A stretch of DNA of 64,000 bases from Oncomelania hupensis (lineage: Eukaryota; Mollusca; Gastropoda; Littorinimorpha; Pomatiopsidae). Shown here one piece after another: positions 58,368-64,000 of this stretch. Both the position numbers and the translations under genes were made by a program. The stretch lies in the NCBI GenBank assembly GCA_036898135.1, contig CM072523.1, positions 40,514,876 to 40,578,875 on the forward strand. The letters run 5' to 3'. The notes under the pieces are model-generated. The model searched no databases and was not told the origin of the DNA. It saw only the letters and a program-made list of their open reading frames with translations. Position 1 is the stretch's first letter, and every line of letters starts with the position of its first letter.

Positions 58368-61300
58368 ACAGTCATGTCCTGTGATCCCCGTGTTTCCTTC
58401 AGGCGATTACACGCGAGGACTCGCGATTAATCGCGTTTACTCGCCGCGTATGGTGTTTCCTCGCGCAATTATGAAATTTTCCTACTACATTCGTCACTTC
58501 CGGATTCTGACATGTCTATGCCTGTGAACCTATAACTGACAATGTTTTATTTTTTTTAAATATAAATAGCAGCTTTAACAATTTGGTTTTAAACCAATGC
58601 AGTATCCATGCCATTAGTACATGTAGTGAGCCATTGGGTTAGCTTTTCAGAACAAAATGTTAAAACTGTTTTGTTTTTTTTCTATCATTTTAAAAATAAA
58701 TATTTGAAAGTTAATGCTTTTTGTGTTGGTGTTTGGTTTTTATTTAAGCTAATATCAACATTTTAAATAATGCTCATTTTATCATGTGAAAATTCTTGTT
58801 CGTACATTTGCTACTGAAATTGAGCTGAAACTACTGATATTTTTCTTTGTTTGCTACTGAAATTTTTTTTAGGGGTTGGCAGCTCTGAGATATATATATT
58901 GCCGATGTTGTTTGTGGCAGGCAACAGTGCTGTTTGTACAGCTGGAGTACACGCTAGCCACTGAAGAGGCAGAAAGAATAGGAGTGGATCACGTAGCCAG
59001 AGTGTCAGCTGGCGACTCTGAAAACAGCTCGTCTCGTAAGATCACTACCGTCTTTTTTTTTTCTTCCTCAGATTTGGACCTGTTACAAGAACTGGATAGT
59101 CAAAGAGATGCTGAAAACATAAGACCACTCCTCTCTTTCTTTTTTCATCTGATTTGGAACTGTTGAAAGAAACTGGTAGTCATAGAGATGCTCAAAGCAG
59201 GTCATCACATAAGAGCAAGTCGGTTCTCCTTGACATTATATGTAGCATTCTCACTTGCACAGTTGTGCTCACTGGCTTAATCATCTAAAATAACCTTACT
59301 GTAAACTATGAATTTTGATTGGGCTGACTTATTGATTCATTTACTGGATTGATTTGATTTGATTGTATTTATTTGTTTGATTTCATTTGTGCACAGTGGC
59401 TGAACACTTACAAGCACAGCACGGGGCTATAAAAATGCTGCATAGCCGCATCAGGCTGATTCTTCAGTACATAACTGCTGTGGAGAGAGGTGAGCAATGG
59501 TTGGTTTGACTTGTGACCCAAATACTTTTATCAGTTATCAGCTGTTGGAGGTATTTGAACTGGGATGAAATTGGGTGAACCACTATAATCAGGCTATTCA
59601 GTTTTGTTGAGCCAGCAGGCATAGTGAAAACAGAGCATATCACCTTTTGAAAAAGCTGATCCTAACTGGACAATATCTGGAAATGTGTACTATTATGCTG
59701 ATCTCTTGATGTATTATATATTTGATTTTGCTGTCTGTGCATCCAATGTGTCCAGAATATATTGTGCTGAGCAGAGTTTAGAATTGACACATTCTATATT
59801 GGTCTTTTTGACTCGCATGCAGAGCAGTGTGTCTATGTACTCACCCACCCCCCCACCCCACCCCACCCCCCCAAAAAATCAAGATTTTTGCAAATCTGTG
59901 CAAAATAAATCCTAAATAGTCCAAAATTGACATTTAAAAAAAATGTCTGTCTGTCCTTCTTTTGTGCAGAACTTGCAAGTGGATTAATATCTCAGAACCT
60001 ATTTCAACTATCACAACTAAGATTTGTAAGGTGGTGTATATCCATTAGACATCATAAATGATCATTACATTACATGATTATTGCTTTAGGTCCAGCGGAA
60101 AATGATCAGTGAATGAATTATTTCACTTCAAGGTCACTGGGTCAACCAGAGGTGCCAACCAGTACGGATTGACCGTATTTAATTCCGGCGAAGTGAATTA
60201 AATACGGAAATACTGTAGCTTTTATAAAAATACGGAGGAAAAGTTGCCGATCGTTTTTCTTTGCCAGCGGTGCTTCTGTACCGGTTTCTGGTCTCATAAT
60301 AGTACTCCTGCACTCACTGAACGTCGCTGTGTTCAACAAGCTGATTTTCATGGTGATTTTAGAGTAAAACAAGTGTGGTGTTCAACAAGCTGATTTTTAT
60401 CGTGATTTTAGAGGATTGAAAATAGCCTTCTGTTTCAGAGGGAAGCCTGTCGTTACTTTATAGTGTCATAGGCTAGGTTTTGCGAGAAAAAAAAAATACT
60501 GACAAGTGTTAAAAAATACTGACAAACGGGTCCGGAAATACTGACAAGAAGATTAGGGGGTTGGCACCTCTGGTCAACAAACATTAGTCAAAATATTATA
60601 ATTTTACACACAATTTTACTTTTTTTCTAGGTTATTAATATTAAATTTATGATTCTTTGATGCATGATAGATAGCATTGAGACACACATACTTTACAAAT
60701 TGGGTCAACCTCATTCCAAGGTCAAGGTCATTAGAGCTATCCAAGGTCGGGTAGTATAGGTACTTTGAAGTGACCTTGAACCAAAACTATGAGAGATTTA
60801 AAGTCCAAACTTGTTGTATTTAGCAGGGGTCCCAATTACCCGCGGTTTCGCGGATTTCCGCGAAAAACTGAATTTCATTTCCGCGAAAATTACCTGCGAT
60901 CCGCGAAAAAAAATCTGAGAGGAAAATTAAAATATGGAGAGGAAAATTAAAATAATGTAGCCAAAGTCTCATAGCAGACGACGAAAGTTGGTGAAACGCG
61001 GTAGGAAGTTGCCGATGCGCGCGCCCCTCATGGGTTTCCGCCATTTTGCTCATAGTTCCAACATGTCGCGTGCAGACATTGTGGAGAAGAACTCTAGCAG
61101 AGTGAAAGATATTGACAAAGACTGCGAAAATAAATGGAACTGGAACTGGTTTGATCGAACTTTTGAAAGCGTTCCTTTCTCTACATGGTGCGCGAAGCTG
61201 GAGGAACCTGGCAAAGCGTATTGCACGCTTTGTCGATGTGAGATAGTAGCTACGCTACAGCAGTAGGTCAGAGCCTACAATGTTGACAAGAAGCTTGGAA

Positions 61301-63707
61301 CTGCGGATGAAGATATGAACTTGGATGTTTGGTGGCTCAGTGTGCGGAAGACTGGCAGGTACCCATGCTTGACAAAAGTGGCTCTTGCTCTTTGCAGCTG
61401 CTTTCATGGCCCACAAGTTGAGGCAGCATTCAGTGCAATGGGAGACATCATTGATGAGAAGTGTGCAAGTCTGAAGGTGGAGACATACAGCAGCATACAG
61501 ACTGTGAAATACTTAATGCAGTCATGCAACAAAACAGCTGTTGCATATTTCAGGAGGGAGGACATCAGTACCAGCCCAGTGGGCAAGGATCTCTGCAGGA
61601 ACATGATGAGCTCTTGGAGGACTTACAATGCCTATCTTGCCTCCCAGGAAGAAGCCACTGCAACTATTGCAGACACACTGAAAGCTCCTGCCCCAGCTGC
61701 TGCTGCAAGCAAAAGGAAATACTGCAGCATGATGGATTTTGTCAATAAGAAAGCCCGGCTTGACCATGCAGCATCCCTGACAAAAGACAAGTGTTAGGGA
61801 GACATTTTGAGCTTGAAGAGCTCTGTAACAGACTGTCACATCAGCCAGGATGTGTAGGTGTTTTTACTGTGTCAGTGTGCCTTCGGAATCAGAATGTGAC
61901 TTCTCTGGATCCATATGTTAGCATTTTAACAAGCCAATAAACATTTTGTAAACTGGCTGATCGTACTGATAGACAGACCATCACCGACACCTTTTGGCCA
62001 GGCTGTCAATGTAACACTCAACGTGCACACATTCGGTGATTGAATTTTTTCAGGGATTTTTCTTAATTTGTATTGGGACCCCTGATTTAGAGATGATAGA
62101 TTGATCTTTCATATTTGTTCTGATTTTGCATTGACCTTGCAAGGTCAAAGATCAGTTTAGGCCTTGCAAAGACATATTAAAAAAAAAATTAATCGTACAG
62201 TGGAATGGCTGTTTATATAACCCAGAGTATGCAACAACATTGGGCTATTGGATTAGACATGTATGAGAGGTCAGGTGAAGGTCAAGGTCATCCCAAGATC
62301 AAGTCACTGAAGGTCAAGGTCATCCCAAGGTCATCTTTTTTTGGCATAATGCAACTTTTGATGTAATTTATTTGATAGTACAGGAGTGTATTTGGTGCCT
62401 GAGATCAAAGTCACCTCAAGGTCAAGAGCATAGAAAGATCATAGTCGGTATTTGCATTTTAATGCCAATGTTTCTTTTTTTTTCTTTTTTTTTCTTTTTT
62501 TTTCTGGGCACTCATCATCATGTTTAATAGTGCGAGTTCCATAAGAAGCATGTGAGTCATATTGGCTTTGCCCTTCTAGTTTCAGTTTTTTCTTGTCAGC
62601 TATTCTTTCTGTTTTTGACTTACCTGCATAGCAATTTGTGTCCATGTACTCACCCACCTCCCACCAAAATTAACATATGTTAAAAGTCCAGATTTTTGCA
62701 AATCTGTGTGAGATGAGTCCTAAATAGTCCAAAAATGATATCGAAATAAAAATGTCTGTCCGCCATCAGTCTGTGCAAAAACTTTAAAGGGGGGAAGTAC
62801 TCAGAACCTATTTCAATTATCACAACCAAACTTGGTAAGATGGTGTATACCCATAAGAGCTCGAAAATGGCCAGTGAATGACTGACTTTAATTCAAGGTC
62901 AGTGTCACAAGGTCAACAAATGTTAGTCAAAAAATGAAAAATTTTCACAAAATTTCACTTTTTGTCTAGGTTATTAATATTGAATGTATGATTCTTTGAT
63001 GCATGATAGATATCAATGAGACAAACATACTGTGCGAATTGGTCAACCTCACCTGAAGGTCAAGGTCATTGAACTGTCCAAAGCTTGTAAAGGTATTTTG
63101 AAGTGACCTTGACCCTAAACTATGAGAGATGTAAAGTCCAAACTTGTTGTATTTAGAGATGACAGATTGATCTTTCATTTATATTCCGTCTTTGCGTTGA
63201 TCTTACTGCAGAAACATACAAGAAATAGGTAAAGTGAAATGACTGTCTATTTAACCCATAGTATGCAGCAACATTGGGTTATTTGATCAGATATGTATGA
63301 GAGATCACGTGAGGGTCAAGATCATCCCAAGGTCAAGGTCACTGAAGGTCAAGGTCATTCAAATGTCACCATTTGTTTTTTGGCATAATACAACTTTTGC
63401 TGTACATTTTTTGAATATATTTGGAGCCAGAGGTCAATGTCATCTCAAGGTCAAGAGCATTAAAAGATGGAAATCAGTATTACTTGGCATTTTAATGCCA
63501 CCTTTTCATTTTTTTATTTCTTTCTTGGAGTTCGCTAAGGGCATATTGGCTTTACCCTTCTAGTTCATTCATTTGTTTTTATTATTTGTTTATTTATTCT
63601 AAACAGGTGATATTCCAAAGAATCACGATGTGTTGAGGGAAGCTTACAGTCTGTGCTACAGGTTACCCGTACTAAACACAGCCAGATTTAAAGAGGATTA
63701 CTTCAAT
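53070..63707 (+). CDS. COPS6: COP9 signalosome subunit 6, partial at the 3' end
   Basis: Exons 53070-53229, 55492-55623, 55965-56053, 56829-56891, 57333-57380, 58921-59035, 59397-59489 and 63607-63707 join in phase: 267 codons. The last exon or exons fall outside the window. CSN6 is the MPN-domain partner of CSN5 in the COP9 signalosome, which removes NEDD8 from cullins. Markers of the family are [18 protein letters not shown] (residues about 24-41), [20 protein letters not shown] (107-114), [15 protein letters not shown], and [17 protein letters not shown]. The MPN domain covers about residues 28-160. Residues 110-114 read WYTTG where catalytic MPN+/JAMM proteins have the H-x-H-P-G zinc ligands, so it is a non-catalytic MPN, as in other CSN6 proteins. 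Human CSN6 has 327 residues, so about 60 are missing. Confidence 0.97.
53369..53396. repeat. Poly(C) run, about 28 bases
   Basis: An uninterrupted C run in COPS6 intron 1. The frame reading across it is not a gene. Confidence 0.95.
54310..54560 (+). pseudogene. 3' remnant of a LINE ORF
   Basis: [20 protein letters not shown]...[13 protein letters not shown]...FKNQLDEL resembles the end of a CR1/jockey-type LINE polyprotein (RVxxxWNxLP, then FKxxLD), with stops inside. It lies in COPS6 intron 1. Confidence 0.55.
54751..55421. mobile_element. hAT-like MITE with 6-bp target duplication TGTAGC
   Basis: The ends are CAGGGCTTCTGAAA and, reversed, the same 14 bases (TTTCAGAAGCCCTG). TGTAGC lies outside both ends (54745-54750, 55422-55427). 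The subterminal zones carry repeated CTAGCCCGCCGGGCTAG palindromes. There is no coding capacity. COPS6 intron 1. Confidence 0.93.
55800..55895. repeat. (ATT)n and (AGT)n microsatellites
   Basis: Adjacent trinucleotide runs in COPS6 intron 2. Confidence 0.95.
57463..57641 (+). repeat. 3' fragment of the LINE family
   Basis: GCACGGTACAGTGAGGCAGAAG...GGTGGGAGGACAACATTC...GAATGGACTGG...GATCATCTGTGGTG...ACAGGATAGG lines up with 48455-48640 of the LINE at 45.6 kb, with small deletions. It is a 5'-truncated copy in COPS6 intron 5. Confidence 0.85.
58075..58887. mobile_element. hAT-like MITE with 6-bp target duplication AGATAT
   Basis: The ends are CAGAGCTGCCAACCCCT and, reversed, the same 17 bases. 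AGATAT flanks both sides (58069-58074, 58888-58893). The left end carries TACGGAACGTCCGTAGTTTC, a subterminal palindrome also seen in the elements at 10.2 and 60.1 kb. The inside includes an (AG)n run (about 58318-58365). The right end lies 33 bases before COPS6 exon 6. Confidence 0.92.
60147..60572 (+). mobile_element. hAT-like MITE with 6-bp target duplication GTCAAC
   Basis: The ends are CAGAGGTGCCAACC and, reversed, the same. GTCAAC flanks both sides (60141-60146, 60573-60578). The empty site, with one GTCAAC, is at 62912-62917 in the neighbouring repeat. Same family as 10150-10560, reversed. Confidence 0.95.
60824..62084 (+). mobile_element. Internally deleted hAT transposon with 6-bp target duplication ATTTAG
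   Basis: The ends are CAGGGGTCCCAATTACC-type at the left and ATTGGGACCCCTG at the right (13 bp exact when inverted). ATTTAG flanks both sides (60818-60823, 62085-62090), and the empty site with one ATTTAG is at 63151-63156. One frame (60988-61266) has a zinc-knuckle pattern CTLC near its end. A second (61315-61797) has [23 protein letters not shown]...[10 protein letters not shown], which resembles a hAT C-terminal dimerisation region, then a Lys-rich end. The catalytic middle is missing. Confidence 0.93.
61003..61797 (+). pseudogene. Deleted hAT transposase remnant
   Basis: The N-terminal frame (61003-61266, from the in-window ATG region) carries [10 protein letters not shown], a partial BED-type zinc motif, then stops. 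After about 50 bases the C-terminal frame (61315-61797) has the WW...YP...VE..FS pattern typical of hAT dimerisation domains. There is no DDE core, so it is not functional by itself, and the gap between the frames is the result of an internal deletion or decay. Confidence 0.75.
62625..63564 (+). repeat. AGGTCA-rich repeat, uninterrupted reference copy
   Basis: This about 0.94-kb copy starts near ATAGCAATTTGTGTCCATGT and ends with TTGGCTTTACCCTTCTAGTT. It contains many AAGGTCA units, often in direct tandem (AAGGTCAAGGTCA). It shows single-copy sites for three insertions seen elsewhere: GTCAAC at 62912, TTAA at 62974 and ATTTAG at 63151. It lies directly before COPS6 exon 8. I do not know its class; it has no frame of interest. 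Confidence 0.85.
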
Positions 63708-63734
63708 GTAAGTTTCCATAATTAATATTAACAG

Positions 63735-64000
63735 ACCTGTTTACCCATACGATTTCGCCGTATTTTATACAGGACATTTGACAAAATACGACCAATACGG
63801 GACAGTACACAAAAATACGGCCTTTTTTATTTTTTTATTATTAAAAATTTTTTTTAAAATCTAGACATAAATCGGTTGTTTCTAGAGCAGTTTGGAGCTT
63901 TGGCGGGTTGTTTTTCGGGTAACTTCGGCGATAAGCAAAATCGACGATGATTGGTTTACGAGTAGTGACATCACGGATCGGCTATTTCCGCTTTTATTAT
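63735..64000 (+). mobile_element. Start of another hAT-like element, cut by the window end
   Basis: CAGACCTGTTTACCCATACGATTTCGCCGTATTT resembles the start of the element at 42278 (CAGACATGCCTATCCATAC...TTTCCGTATTT). The sequence then continues with ACGGCC/CGTATT blocks. The other end is beyond the window, so no target duplication can be read. Confidence 0.55.

Larger units (their letters stand above)
59810..62581 (+). repeat. AGGTCA-rich repeat, copy interrupted by two hAT-like elements
   Basis: From GTGTCTATGTACTCACCCACC (about 59828) to TGGCTTTGCCCTTCTAGTT (62563-62581) it follows the copy at 62.6-63.6 kb except for two insertions. They are at 60147-60572 and 60824-62084. Without them it is about 1.0 kb. 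COPS6 intron 7. Confidence 0.88.

Overview
This window is animal nuclear DNA, AT-rich and full of transposons. Its genes have many short exons with GT-AG introns and poly(A) signals. Recognisable genes (TAF6, COPS6, a DsbA-family oxidoreductase, a CAP-Gly protein, a C2H2 zinc-finger protein) look like those of a lophotrochozoan. The tRNA-derived SINEs, the AGGTCA-rich dispersed repeats, the hAT and piggyBac elements and an APE-type LINE fit a marine mollusc, perhaps a gastropod. That assignment is inference; no ribosomal or mitochondrial marker is present.

Layout. 0-6.3 kb: the last two coding exons of an unrecognised plus-strand gene, whose final intron holds a 2.7 kb composite satellite of 27 units and a tRNA-type SINE. 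8.9-18.4 kb (minus): a nine-exon gene for a 905-residue protein with an AT-hook and ten C2H2 fingers. 18.4-23.0 kb: repeat-rich intergenic DNA. 23.1-26.5 kb (minus): a five-exon gene for a 241-residue CAP-Gly protein. 27.1-45.0 kb (plus): TAF6 in eleven coding exons (622 residues), divergent from the CAP-Gly gene, with introns loaded with hAT, piggyBac, SINE and minisatellite sequence. 45.6-48.7 kb: an APE-type LINE with a perfect 15-bp target-site duplication and one disabling frameshift. 50.4-52.8 kb (minus): a four-exon DsbA/FrnE-like gene. 53.1-63.7 kb (plus): COPS6 (CSN6), eight exons seen, its end beyond the window, divergent from the DsbA-like gene across about 244 bp.

All exon joins given were checked for reading phase, and every gene joins without a frame error. 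The coding genes are housekeeping factors: transcription initiation (TAF6), the COP9 signalosome (COPS6), thiol redox chemistry (DsbA-like) and microtubule binding (CAP-Gly). They do not form a pathway; they share two divergent promoters.

The most informative noncoding result is a set of DNA transposons whose boundaries can be read exactly. Five short or internally deleted elements have CAGRG-type or CAGAC-type inverted ends and perfect 6-bp target duplications, and a sixth (54.75 kb) fits the same rule. One contains coding remnants with hAT features. Two of them, plus a TTAA-flanked piggyBac-type element, are inserted in copies of an AGGTCA-rich repeat whose uninterrupted copy at 62.6-63.6 kb shows the empty sites. 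The sequence itself therefore shows the insertions and their footprints. No CRISPR array, rRNA, functional tRNA or obviously new gene system was found.
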